Source: JAZKHE01 sp040385525 (lineage in GTDB: Bacteria > Bacteroidota > Bacteroidia > UBA4408). Taken from it: a stretch of 64,000 bases of DNA. Numbering within the stretch: position 1 is the stretch's first letter; the number at the start of each line of letters is the position of its first letter. Both the position numbers and the translations under genes were made by a program. Where the stretch lies: assembly GCA_040385525.1 (NCBI GenBank), contig JAZKHE010000004.1, positions 310,001 to 374,000 on the forward strand, written 5' to 3'. This document shows positions 43,743 through 52,389 of the stretch, piece after piece. The notes below the pieces were generated by a model. The model was not told the origin of the DNA and made no database searches. It saw only the letters and a program-made list of their open reading frames with translations.

Positions 43743-45920
43743 ATGGTAAAAAAGCTAAACTTCCTTACATTCCTATTATTTTTATTTGCATTAAATAGTT
43801 TTGCAGAAAAAAACAGTATCGATTCGATACAAAAAATACTTTTAAAATCTAAAGAAGATACTACAAAAGTAAATCTATTAAATGCACTTAGCGACGAGTA
43901 TAGCAATTCTGATTTTAATAAGTCGTTAAAATACGCTGAAGAAGCTGTAAAATTAGCCGAAAAGCTTAACTATAAAAAAGGACTTTCAGTTTCGTTAAAT
44001 AATGTTGGTAATGCCATTATGAGTCAAGGCAATTATAAAAAATCTATTGACTATTTTATTAAGGCATTAAAAGTAGCTGAAGAAATTGGTTTTGAATATG
44101 AGCTTGCAAATGCTTATGGAAATATTGGTAACGCAAACTATTGGCAAGGAATATATAGTCCTGCATTAGAAAACCACATTAAAGCATTAAAAATTAGAGA
44201 AAAAATAAACGACAAAAAAGGAATTGCAGGTTCAACTGTTTGTATCGGTGTAGTTTACTATTCGCAACAAAATTACGATAAGGCAATTGACTATTATTTA
44301 AAAGCAATAAAAATTTATGAGGAAATAAACGACAATAATGGTGTAGCTCTAACGCTAGGAAATATGGGTGGAGTTTATATGTATTCAGGTAAATACGACA
44401 AGGCCATCGAGGTTTTTTTAAAAGCACATAAAATATATGAAAAATTAGGTAATAAAAATTCTATTGCAGGATCGCTTAATAATGTTGGAGTAATTTATTA
44501 TGAACAGAAAAATAATAAAAAAGCACTCGAATATTTTTTAAAAGCTTTGCAAACACAACTCGAAATTGGCGATAAATTAGCTATTGCAGGTTCGTATATA
44601 AACATTAGTTCGGTTTATTTAGAACAAAAACAATACTTTGAAGCCATTGACTATTTGAATAAAAGTTTAGCAATTGGATACGAAACAGGCATTAAAATGC
44701 TTGCAAAAGATAGCTACAAAGGTTTGGCAGGAATATACGCTGCAATGAATGATTACAAACAAGCTTATCAATTTCAGAATAAATTTATAGCGGTTAAAGA
44801 TTCTATTTACACAGAAGATAATCAGAAACAAATTGCTGAAATGCAAACCAAATATGAAACTGAAAAAAAAGATATTGAAATTAAATTATTGAACAAAGAC
44901 AAAGAACAACAAAAGCAAAAACAAAAATATATTTTGCTTGGATTAGCTTTAGTAGTAATGCTAGCAGGTGTTTTGTTGTTTGCATTTTACACAAAACGAA
45001 AAGCCAATTTATTACTTGCAAAACAAAAAACAGAAATCGAACATCAAAAACAAATTATAGAAGAAAAACACAAAGAAATTAGCGATAGTATAAATTATGC
45101 GGAGCGTATACAAAGAGCTTTGTTAGCTAGCAAAAAAGTATTAGACCATAACTTAGAAAATTATTTTATTTTATTTAAACCCAAAGCAATTGTTAGTGGC
45201 GATTTTTATTGGGCATCAAAATTAAGTAACAACAACTTTGCATTATTTACAGGAGATAGCACTGGGCATGGAGTTCCGGGTGCAATTATGAGTATTTTAA
45301 ATATTGCTTGTATAAAAGAAGCTGTAAGTAAAGGAATTACGAGTCCTGAATTAATATTAAATGAAACTAGAGATTTAATTATTGAAAATTTAAAAAACGA
45401 CGGCAGCAACGAAGGTGGAAAAGATGGAATGGATGGGAATTTATTAAGCTTTGATTTTAAAAACAAAATAATGTATTGCGCATCGGCAAATAATCCTGTC
45501 TGGATAATACGAGCAACAGATTCTAAAACAAAAAGTCAAAATTTGATTAAAGAACGTATAGAGAATAAAGAGTCAGCAAAACCTACTTTATACAGCAAAA
45601 ATAATAGTTTAGAACTGATAGAAATTAAGCCCGATAAAATGCCAATTGGCAAGCACGATAAAGATAAAACAGCTTTTAGTTTACAAACTATTAACTTACA
45701 GAATGGTGATTTAATTTATACACTTACTGATGGTTTTGCCGATCAATTTGGCGGGCCAAGTGGCAAAAAATTCAAATACAAAAGATTACAAGAATTACTT
45801 TTATGTATAGCTGATGACTCATTAACTGTTCAACAAGAAAAACTAAATGCAGCACTCGAAAACTGGAAAGGTAATTTAGAACAAGTTGACGATATATGCA
45901 TAATAGGAGTTCGATTATAA
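43743..45920 (+). CDS. TPR-SpoIIE phosphatase 1
   Basis: A 725-aa predicted signalling phosphatase. The ATG 43743 gives a signal-peptide-like N-terminus (VKKLNFLTFLLFLFALNSFAE); the in-frame TTG at 43728 is rejected. About eight TPR repeats (~40-350) are exported, followed by a membrane helix (ILLGLALVVMLAGVLLFAFYT, ~395-416), a Gln/Lys coiled coil and a SpoIIE/PP2C-type domain (~485-725). Metal-binding Asp motifs GDFYWAS, GDSTGHGVPGAIMS and TLTDGFADQFGG are intact. The plan is outer TPR sensor to inner phosphatase. It is one of three paralogues in a row; a 135-nt tract (45759-45893) is identical to the third. Confidence 0.93.
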   Translation: MVKKLNFLTFLLFLFALNSFAEKNSIDSIQKILLKSKEDTTKVNLLNALSDEYSNSDFNKSLKYAEEAVKLAEKLNYKKGLSVSLNNVGNAIMSQGNYKKSIDYFIKALKVAEEIGFEYELANAYGNIGNANYWQGIYSPALENHIKALKIREKINDKKGIAGSTVCIGVVYYSQQNYDKAIDYYLKAIKIYEEINDNNGVALTLGNMGGVYMYSGKYDKAIEVFLKAHKIYEKLGNKNSIAGSLNNVGVIYYEQKNNKKALEYFLKALQTQLEIGDKLAIAGSYINISSVYLEQKQYFEAIDYLNKSLAIGYETGIKMLAKDSYKGLAGIYAAMNDYKQAYQFQNKFIAVKDSIYTEDNQKQIAEMQTKYETEKKDIEIKLLNKDKEQQKQKQKYILLGLALVVMLAGVLLFAFYTKRKANLLLAKQKTEIEHQKQIIEEKHKEISDSINYAERIQRALLASKKVLDHNLENYFILFKPKAIVSGDFYWASKLSNNNFALFTGDSTGHGVPGAIMSILNIACIKEAVSKGITSPELILNETRDLIIENLKNDGSNEGGKDGMDGNLLSFDFKNKIMYCASANNPVWIIRATDSKTKSQNLIKERIENKESAKPTLYSKNNSLELIEIKPDKMPIGKHDKDKTAFSLQTINLQNGDLIYTLTDGFADQFGGPSGKKFKYKRLQELLLCIADDSLTVQQEKLNAALENWKGNLEQVDDICIIGVRL

Positions 45921-46069
45921 CGAGAACGAATAAGTACGATTAGACATCGTAATTTTCAGGTATAACGTTTCAATAGTTTAAAAATATCGCTTTATCTTAC
46001 AAATATTTTCTTCTAAAAATTAATAGTATTAGCTTTACTATAACATAAAGCAAATAAAAATAAAGCAAT

Positions 46070-48055
46070 ATGCTATTAAAAAAAATTATAGTCACAATTT
46101 TGTTCTGTTTTTACACTCATTTTTTGTTTGCACAGATTAGTAAAACAGATAGTCTGCAAATTACAAAACAGTACGAAGTAAGCGTAAAAACATACGAAAC
46201 TGGATTGTTAGACTCAGCTAAAGTTCAGTTCTTAAAATTAGTAGATTTATTAAACGAAAAAACAAAAGCAAACGCAACTAACCTATTTTTGCAAGAAACA
46301 AATGTTGTAGCTAAAGATTATTTGTCTTCAATTTTGTTAAGTACTGGCAATACTGAAGTTGCAATTAGTTATGCTGACGATGTCTTAAAATATTATGAGA
46401 AAAATAAAGACTCTCTAAATATTGCATTATCGCTAAATAATATTGCTTTTATGTATCAAACTCAAAAAATGTTTGATAAAGCAATAGAAAATTACTTAAA
46501 TGCATTAAACAATTTAAAAAATTCAAATTCCAAAGAAGCAATCTTCTATACTGCTACAATATTCAATAATCTTGGACTAATTTCTGAATACAAACTCTCT
46601 TTTGACTCAGCACTCAACTATTACGATAAATCGTTAGCAATTAGAAAAAAAATTGATGATAAAAGAGGTGTGTCAGAATCTTTAAATAATATTGGAAACA
46701 CTTACCGAAAATTAAATCAAATAGACAAAGCCTTAGAATACTTATTAGAAGCTTTAGCAATTAAAACTGATATTAAAGATTTAAATGGAGTTGCGTATAC
46801 ACAAGATAATATTTCAAGAATATACTTCACAAAAGGAGATATAAATAAAGCTCAAGAATACGCTTTAAAAAGTCTTAAAATAGCCATAAAAACTGGTAAT
46901 TTAGAACTATTGTCTTTTGCGCACAAAACTCAAAGTGCAAATTTATTTGCTTTAAAAAATTACAAAGAAGCTTATTATCATCTAAATCAATTTATGATTT
47001 GTAGTGATAGTTTAAAAAACATAAGCAATAAAAAAGCATTATACAAAAATCAAATTAAATCAGAATTTGAGAAAAAAGAAGCGCTTACTAAACTTGAACA
47101 AACTAAGAAAGATGAAATAGCAAAAAAAGAAAAAGAAAAACAAAATTTACTACTAATATCTGCTGTTATTGGCTTATCAATTGTTTTTATTTTCTCTATA
47201 TTCTTATACAAACGATACAGAGTTACTCAAAAACAAAAAATAATTATCGAAAATCAAAAACAAACAGTAGAACATCAAAAAGAATTAGTTGAAGAAAAAC
47301 ATAAAGAAATAACCGACAGTATAAATTATGCAGAAAGAATTCAAAGAAGCTTTTTAGCTTCGAAAGAATTACTTGACGAAAATTTAAAAGATTATTTTGT
47401 TTTATTCAATCCTAAAGATGTAGTTAGTGGCGATTTCTATTGGGCATCAAAACTAAGTAATGGTAATTTTGCATTAGCTACAGCAGATAGCACAGGGCAT
47501 GGCGTTCCGGGAGCAATTATGAGTTTGCTAAACATAACCAGTTTAGAAAAAGCTATTGAACAAAACAATGAACCCGCCGATATTTTAAATGCAACACGCA
47601 AAACAATTATTGAACGATTAAAAAAAGATGGTAGTGCCGAAGGTGGAAAAGATGGTATGGATTGTAGTTTAACAATTTATGATTTTAATACCAATAAATT
47701 ATTTGTTACAGCAGCAAATAATCCTGTATGGATTATAAGAGGTGACGAAGCAATAGAAATAAAACCGGATAAAATGCCAGTAGGTAAGCACGACAGACAA
47801 GATATTCCGTTTATGCAACAAACAATTGAATTACAAAAAGGAGATGTAATTTATACATTAACCGATGGTTTTCCTGATCAGTTTGGTGGCGAAAATGGTA
47901 AAAAATTCATGAGTAAAAAACTACGCGAATTATTAGCTAAAAATGCTAATTTAAGTATGACCGAACAAAAAGAATTACTACAAAACACATTCAAAAATTG
48001 GAAGGGAAATTTAGAACAAGTAGATGATGTATGTATAATTGGAATAAAAATTTAA
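46070..48055 (+). CDS. TPR-SpoIIE phosphatase 2
   Basis: A 661-aa paralogue with signal peptide (ending HFLFAQ), an N-terminal helical region with TPRs (~30-320), a helix (NLLLISAVIGLSIVFIFSIFLY, ~360-380), a coiled coil (EHQKELVEEKHKEITDSIN) and a SpoIIE domain (~435-661). Asp motifs are GDFYWAS, ADSTGHGVPGAIMS and TLTDGFPDQFGG; all are present, so catalysis should be possible. Its C-terminal domain is the most divergent of the three and does not share the converted tract. It has its own ~150-nt upstream gap. Confidence 0.92.
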   Translation: MLLKKIIVTILFCFYTHFLFAQISKTDSLQITKQYEVSVKTYETGLLDSAKVQFLKLVDLLNEKTKANATNLFLQETNVVAKDYLSSILLSTGNTEVAISYADDVLKYYEKNKDSLNIALSLNNIAFMYQTQKMFDKAIENYLNALNNLKNSNSKEAIFYTATIFNNLGLISEYKLSFDSALNYYDKSLAIRKKIDDKRGVSESLNNIGNTYRKLNQIDKALEYLLEALAIKTDIKDLNGVAYTQDNISRIYFTKGDINKAQEYALKSLKIAIKTGNLELLSFAHKTQSANLFALKNYKEAYYHLNQFMICSDSLKNISNKKALYKNQIKSEFEKKEALTKLEQTKKDEIAKKEKEKQNLLLISAVIGLSIVFIFSIFLYKRYRVTQKQKIIIENQKQTVEHQKELVEEKHKEITDSINYAERIQRSFLASKELLDENLKDYFVLFNPKDVVSGDFYWASKLSNGNFALATADSTGHGVPGAIMSLLNITSLEKAIEQNNEPADILNATRKTIIERLKKDGSAEGGKDGMDCSLTIYDFNTNKLFVTAANNPVWIIRGDEAIEIKPDKMPVGKHDRQDIPFMQQTIELQKGDVIYTLTDGFPDQFGGENGKKFMSKKLRELLAKNANLSMTEQKELLQNTFKNWKGNLEQVDDVCIIGIKI

Positions 48056-48088
48056 TTTGTCTAAAAACTACTACTTAATAGAACAAAG

Positions 48089-50281
48089 ATGACACAGATT
48101 AAGAAAATTTTCGCAGCTCAAATAAAATTATTTTTCATCATAACAATCAGCGTTATCAGTGTTCAATTTTCTTTAGCACAAAACCCTAAAACAAGTAGTG
48201 TACGCAGTCGACCCATTGACTCTCTTCTTACCTTGCTTAAAAAAGATAAACCCGCTTGCTCCGTACCATGTCTCGGGGACACCACCAAAATAAAACACCT
48301 AAATGCCATCTGCTGGGAATACCTTGTCATCGGTGAATACGATAAGGCATTGCAATTTGGAAATGAAGCACTTCAACTTTCCAAAAACACCAAACATTTG
48401 GAAAGTTTAGCGATTAAAAAAGCAATGGCAAATTCTTACAACAACATCGGAATTATTTCTGCTGACCAAGGCAACTACAACAAAGCGCTGGAAAATCATT
48501 TCGCTTCGCTGAAAATAAAAGAAGAAATTGGATACAAAAAAGGCATTGCTGATTCTTACAACAACATCGGAATTATTTATTGGAACCAAGGCAATTACGA
48601 CCAAGCATTAGAAAATTACTTCGCTTCACTCAAAATAAGAGAAAAAACAGGTGATAAAAAAGGCATTGCTCTGTCTTATAACAATATCGGACTTATTTAT
48701 TGGAACCAAGGTAATTACGACCAAGCATTAAAAAATTATTTCGCTTCGCTGAAGATAAGAGAAGAAATCGGGGACAAAAAAGGTTTTGCTGATTCTTACA
48801 ATAACATCGGAATTATTTATTCTGCTCAAGGCAAAAGTGACAAAGCATTGGAAAATTATTTCGCATCACTAAAAATAAGAGAAGAAATTGGTGATAAACA
48901 AGGTATGGCTTTTTCTTACGGTAATATCGGAATTATTTATGATAACCAAAGAAACTATGAAAAGGCACTGGAAAATTATTTTAAGGCATTAAAAATGGAT
49001 GAAGAACTTGGAAATAAAAGGGGTGTTGCAAGACATCTCAATAACATCGGAAATAGTTATTTAAAACAAAATAAAATAACCGAAGCCAAAAAACAATCAC
49101 TGATGAGTTTGAGCATTGCCAAAGAAATCGGCTCAAAAGACCAAATGAAGTATACCTACTATTCTCTCTCTCAGTGCGATTCTACTGCTGGGGATTGGAA
49201 AGGAGCCTACGAATATCATCAATTGTATTCCGCCGTCAAGGATAGCATCTTCAACGAAGAATCAAATGAACAAATTACCGAGATGAGCACCAAATATGAA
49301 ACCGAAAAAAAAGAACAGCAAATAAAACTGATTAAAACCGAGCAGGAAAAACAAACAGCAGTAGCTGAAGCAGAAAGTAAAAAACAAAAAATTATTATCT
49401 GGTCAGTAGTTTCTGGTTTGTTGTTGGTACTTGTGCTTGCTGTATTTATTTTCCGTTCGTTGCGTTCTTCTCAAAAACAAAAACACATTATTGAAGAACA
49501 AAAACTGCTAGTAGAAGAAAAGCATAAAGAAATAAGCGATAGTATAAATTATGCCGAACGAATACAAAGGGCATTATTAGCGAGCACAAAAATGTTAGAT
49601 GAAAATTTAAACGATTACTTTATTTTATTTAAACCTAAAGATATAGTAAGCGGAGATTTTTATTGGGCTACAAAATTAAGCAATAACAATTTCGCATTGG
49701 TTACTGCTGATAGCACAGGTCATGGAGTTCCAGGTGCTATTATGAGCATTCTAAATATTGCATGTTTAGATAAGGCCGTTACAAAAGGGATAACTAGCCC
49801 TGAATTAATACTTAACGAAACAAGAAAATTAGTTATTGAAAATTTAAAAAACGACGGAAGTGAAGAAGGTGGAAAAGATGGAATGGATGGTAATTTAATA
49901 AGTTTTGATTTTGAAAATAAAACTATGCAATGCGCATCGGCCAATAATCCAATTTGGATAATTAGAAAAGGGAAACTAATTGAAATAAAATCTGACAGAA
50001 TGCCAATTGGTAAACACGATAAAGACAAAATACCTTTTTCTTTGCAAACTATTAACTTGCAAAGTGGAGATTTAATTTATACACTTACTGATGGCTTTGC
50101 CGATCAATTTGGTGGGCACAGTGGCAAAAAATTCAAATACAAAAGATTACAAGAATTACTTTTATGTATAGCTGATGACTCATTAACTGTTCAACAAGAA
50201 AAACTAAATGCAGCACTCGAAAACTGGAAAGGTAATTTAGAACAAGTTGACGATGTCTGCATAGTTGGAATTCGCGTTTAG
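48089..50281 (+). CDS. TPR-SpoIIE phosphatase 3, chimeric-looking
   Basis: A 730-aa paralogue with signal peptide (ending SVQFSLAQN), a Cys-containing linker (CSVPCLGD), TPR repeats in an exact 120-nt register (48421-49020 and beyond, units such as SYNNIGIIYWNQGNYDQALENY), a helix (WSVVSGLLLVLVLAVFIF) and a SpoIIE domain (~505-730) with the three Asp motifs. The 5' half uses codons such as ACC, CTC, ATC and CTT more than the 3' half, where usage is like the neighbours. The last ~160 nt are near-identical to gene 1. This suggests an acquired sensor half joined to a resident phosphatase half. Confidence 0.92.
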   Translation: MTQIKKIFAAQIKLFFIITISVISVQFSLAQNPKTSSVRSRPIDSLLTLLKKDKPACSVPCLGDTTKIKHLNAICWEYLVIGEYDKALQFGNEALQLSKNTKHLESLAIKKAMANSYNNIGIISADQGNYNKALENHFASLKIKEEIGYKKGIADSYNNIGIIYWNQGNYDQALENYFASLKIREKTGDKKGIALSYNNIGLIYWNQGNYDQALKNYFASLKIREEIGDKKGFADSYNNIGIIYSAQGKSDKALENYFASLKIREEIGDKQGMAFSYGNIGIIYDNQRNYEKALENYFKALKMDEELGNKRGVARHLNNIGNSYLKQNKITEAKKQSLMSLSIAKEIGSKDQMKYTYYSLSQCDSTAGDWKGAYEYHQLYSAVKDSIFNEESNEQITEMSTKYETEKKEQQIKLIKTEQEKQTAVAEAESKKQKIIIWSVVSGLLLVLVLAVFIFRSLRSSQKQKHIIEEQKLLVEEKHKEISDSINYAERIQRALLASTKMLDENLNDYFILFKPKDIVSGDFYWATKLSNNNFALVTADSTGHGVPGAIMSILNIACLDKAVTKGITSPELILNETRKLVIENLKNDGSEEGGKDGMDGNLISFDFENKTMQCASANNPIWIIRKGKLIEIKSDRMPIGKHDKDKIPFSLQTINLQSGDLIYTLTDGFADQFGGHSGKKFKYKRLQELLLCIADDSLTVQQEKLNAALENWKGNLEQVDDVCIVGIRV
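48421..49020 (+). repeat. Five exact 120-nt-period TPR repeats
   Basis: The blocks aggcattgctgattcttaca-type recur at 48541, 48661, 48781 and 48901 with a strict 120-nt (40-residue) spacing, and the unit before (48421) and after (49021) fit the same register. The units are much closer to each other at the DNA level than the TPRs of the two neighbouring paralogues. Confidence 0.85.
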
Positions 50282-50310
50282 CGAATGAACAAATATGCTT
50301 AGAAATCGTA

Positions 50311-50330
50311 AACCCGAACTAGGTTCGGGA
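50311..50330. repeat. cccgaac/gttcggg hairpin
   Basis: CCCGAAC (50313-50319) and GTTCGGG (50323-50329) form a 7-bp stem 32 nt after the TPR-SpoIIE 3 stop. There is no U-run, so it is not a clear intrinsic terminator; it may be a small dispersed repeat. Confidence 0.5.
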
Positions 50331-50383
50331 TGATTGTATCAAAAATTTGATTTGAAAAAATCACAAAAATTAATCAAAATAAA

Positions 50384-50854
50384 ATGGCTAAAGAACATCA
50401 CTACAAAACAAAAGTTGTATGGACAGGCAACAAAGGCGAAGGAACCACAAACTACAAAGCATACGAACGTAGTCATACAATTTCTATTGAACACAAACCA
50501 GACATATTAGGTTCGAGCGATGCTCCATTTTTAGGAGATGTAACAAAGCACAATCCTGAGGATATGTTTTTATCTTCTTTATCGGTTTGCCACATGCTAT
50601 GGTTTTTACATTTTTGCGCCGACAACAATATTATTGTTACAGCTTATACTGATAATGCAACAGGAACAATGCTTCAAACCGATACGGGTGGTGGACATTT
50701 CACTTCTGTAACATTGTATCCTATGGTTACAATTACAGATAAAAGCAAAATAGATTTAGCAAACTCGTTACACGATGAAGCCAATAAAAAATGCTTTATT
50801 GCTAACTCTTGTAATTTTAAAATTAAGCACGAACCAAGTTGTGTTGCTAATTAA
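50384..50854 (+). CDS. OsmC/Ohr family protein
   Basis: A 156-aa OsmC-fold protein. It has the KGEGTTNYKAYERSHTI N-terminal strand region, the first active-site Cys in FLSSLSVCHMLWFLHFC (~65-81) and the second in the C-terminal EANKKCFIANSCNF (~134-147). OsmC/Ohr proteins reduce organic hydroperoxides with the paired cysteines; which branch this is cannot be decided. It is monocistronic. Confidence 0.85.
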   Translation: MAKEHHYKTKVVWTGNKGEGTTNYKAYERSHTISIEHKPDILGSSDAPFLGDVTKHNPEDMFLSSLSVCHMLWFLHFCADNNIIVTAYTDNATGTMLQTDTGGGHFTSVTLYPMVTITDKSKIDLANSLHDEANKKCFIANSCNFKIKHEPSCVAN

Positions 50855-50884
50855 TAATTTTTGTATTTTTATAAAAAAATCATC

Positions 50885-51376
50885 ATGAAAAATATAATTT
50901 CAATTTTATTTATTTCGCTTTCTTTTATTTCATTAAAAGTTAATGCCCAAAAAATTAAAATTCTTTCGAGCTACGAAAAAAATGAAGCAAACGGAACTCG
51001 TTATGTAGCCGTGCTAAGCGATAATTCAATTTATTGGTTTATGCCCAATAGCCCTTGGAAAAAATCTTCTACAGAGGGTTTACCAAGTTCGCCTATTAAA
51101 TTTTTATCTGCCTACGAAAAAAATGAACAAAACGGAACTCGTTACGTTGCTGTTTTAGAAGACAATTCTATTTATTGGTTTATGCCAGGAAATGCTTGGA
51201 AAAAATCTACAACTGATGGTTTGCCGAATGGTTACAATATTATACAATTTACGGCTTACGAAAAAAACGAAGCAAATGGAACTCGTTATGTAGCTGTTTT
51301 AAGCGATGGAAGTATTTATTGGTTTATGCCAAATAATGGTTGGAAAAAATCTTCAACAGAAGGATTACCAAATTAA
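50885..51376 (+). CDS. Secreted protein with three 47-aa tandem repeats
   Basis: A 163-aa protein starting at ATG 50885 (the longer frame from 50861 adds only a basic pre-stretch). A signal peptide (ending LKVNAQK) is followed by three nearly identical repeats starting SYEKNEANGTRYVAVL, AYEKNEQNGTRYVAVL and AYEKNEANGTRYVAVL, each ending YWFMP...WKKS(S/T)T(E/D)GLP. The repeat could form a small beta-propeller or a pseudo-symmetrical beta domain. No known family is recognised. The three copies are closely similar at DNA level, so they are a recent expansion. No partner gene is apparent. Confidence 0.82.
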   Translation: MKNIISILFISLSFISLKVNAQKIKILSSYEKNEANGTRYVAVLSDNSIYWFMPNSPWKKSSTEGLPSSPIKFLSAYEKNEQNGTRYVAVLEDNSIYWFMPGNAWKKSTTDGLPNGYNIIQFTAYEKNEANGTRYVAVLSDGSIYWFMPNNGWKKSSTEGLPN

Positions 51377-51445
51377 AACAACAAGGTATTTTTAATTGGA
51401 TTTGGATTTCTTTGGTTTTTATTGAAGAACCAAGTTTGTATTCAA

Positions 51446-52303
51446 TTATTTATTCCTTTTGATTTTTAGTTTGTTTTTTCTATTCCAATATCTTATGCTT
51501 TCAAATTTTGAATTTTCATCATAAAACAATTCAACTCCCTTTCCGTAATATTTTCTAATATTACCATTTTCATCAAAAGAAACTTCAGAAACTAAATTGC
51601 CTTCTTTATTGAAAATTGACTGATTATAACAATTACTACAACGTCTGTAAAATCTATTATTCAAAGCAGTGTCAATTTGTAGGTGATAGTATAAACCCTG
51701 ATCAACTTCAACACTTGTAATTTTTCTACCCTCTGCCCATTCTATCCTAATTGAATATTCTTTTTGTTTTTCAAACATTGAAGATTTTTCTCCATTTTCG
51801 TAAAACCAAGTTTCTTTAACTAAACCTTTTCCTTTTAAATGAGTTCTCTCTGCTAATAATTGACCATACTTGTAATACCATTGTTCAATAAAAACACTAT
51901 CGTTTTTATAAGGGATTTCATATATATCTTCAAAGGTTAATCCTGCAACTTGATTACTCCACAAACCAATTTTAAATGTTGTATCTCTGACACTATTAAT
52001 TTTACTAAAAGTCCAAAGACTATCCATATAATAAGTTCCAATTTTTTGCCAACTTCCATTATCATAATATGAATTGAATGGTCCATCTACTTTATTATCT
52101 TTTAAATAAAAAATATAACGGACTTTTGAAGTATCATTATCATAAAAAACTTTCCATTTACCATCAGGTAAACCCTTTGGTATTGATAATGTATCAATTG
52201 AATTTAAAACATAAAAAGTTTCAGTAGCAGTTTTTATTTTACTGAATTGTTGCCCGAATAAAATAGTAGGTATAAAAAATAATAAATACATTAATTCTTT
52301 CAT
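51446..52303 (-). CDS. Secreted MORN/YwqK-like repeat protein
   Basis: A 285-aa protein with signal peptide (MKELMYLLFFIPTILFGQ) and repeated G-x-W/Y-x-x-(Y/F)-(Y/D)-(D/E)-N-G type units, such as LPDGKWKVFYDND, VDGPFNSYYDNGSWQKIGTYY and VKETWFYENGEKSS, that match MORN and YwqK/antitoxin-like repeats. The C-terminal part has a Cys pair (CSNCYNQS). No enzymatic motif. Similar proteins are abundant in Bacteroidota and of unknown role. It is not obviously part of a neighbouring operon. Confidence 0.78.
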   Translation of the reverse strand: MKELMYLLFFIPTILFGQQFSKIKTATETFYVLNSIDTLSIPKGLPDGKWKVFYDNDTSKVRYIFYLKDNKVDGPFNSYYDNGSWQKIGTYYMDSLWTFSKINSVRDTTFKIGLWSNQVAGLTFEDIYEIPYKNDSVFIEQWYYKYGQLLAERTHLKGKGLVKETWFYENGEKSSMFEKQKEYSIRIEWAEGRKITSVEVDQGLYYHLQIDTALNNRFYRRCSNCYNQSIFNKEGNLVSEVSFDENGNIRKYYGKGVELFYDENSKFESIRYWNRKNKLKIKRNK

Positions 52304-52342
52304 AAGCTTATTGTAATTAATAATCTAATATACATAAAATCA

Positions 52343-52373
52343 ATAAAAAAGCCGACTTAAAGTCGGCTTTAAA
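52343..52373 (-). terminator. Terminator of lpdA
   Basis: gccgact (52351-52357) pairs with agtcggc (52361-52367) around a 3-nt loop, extended by AAA/TTT; on the minus strand it is followed by T6. It lies 20 nt after the lpdA stop. Confidence 0.88.
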
Positions 52374-52389
52374 CAATCTAAAATATTTT

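Noticed and set aside
50311..50330. Intrinsic terminator after the third phosphatase
   Set aside because: The 7-bp stem has no T-run on either side, so it is listed only as a hairpin.
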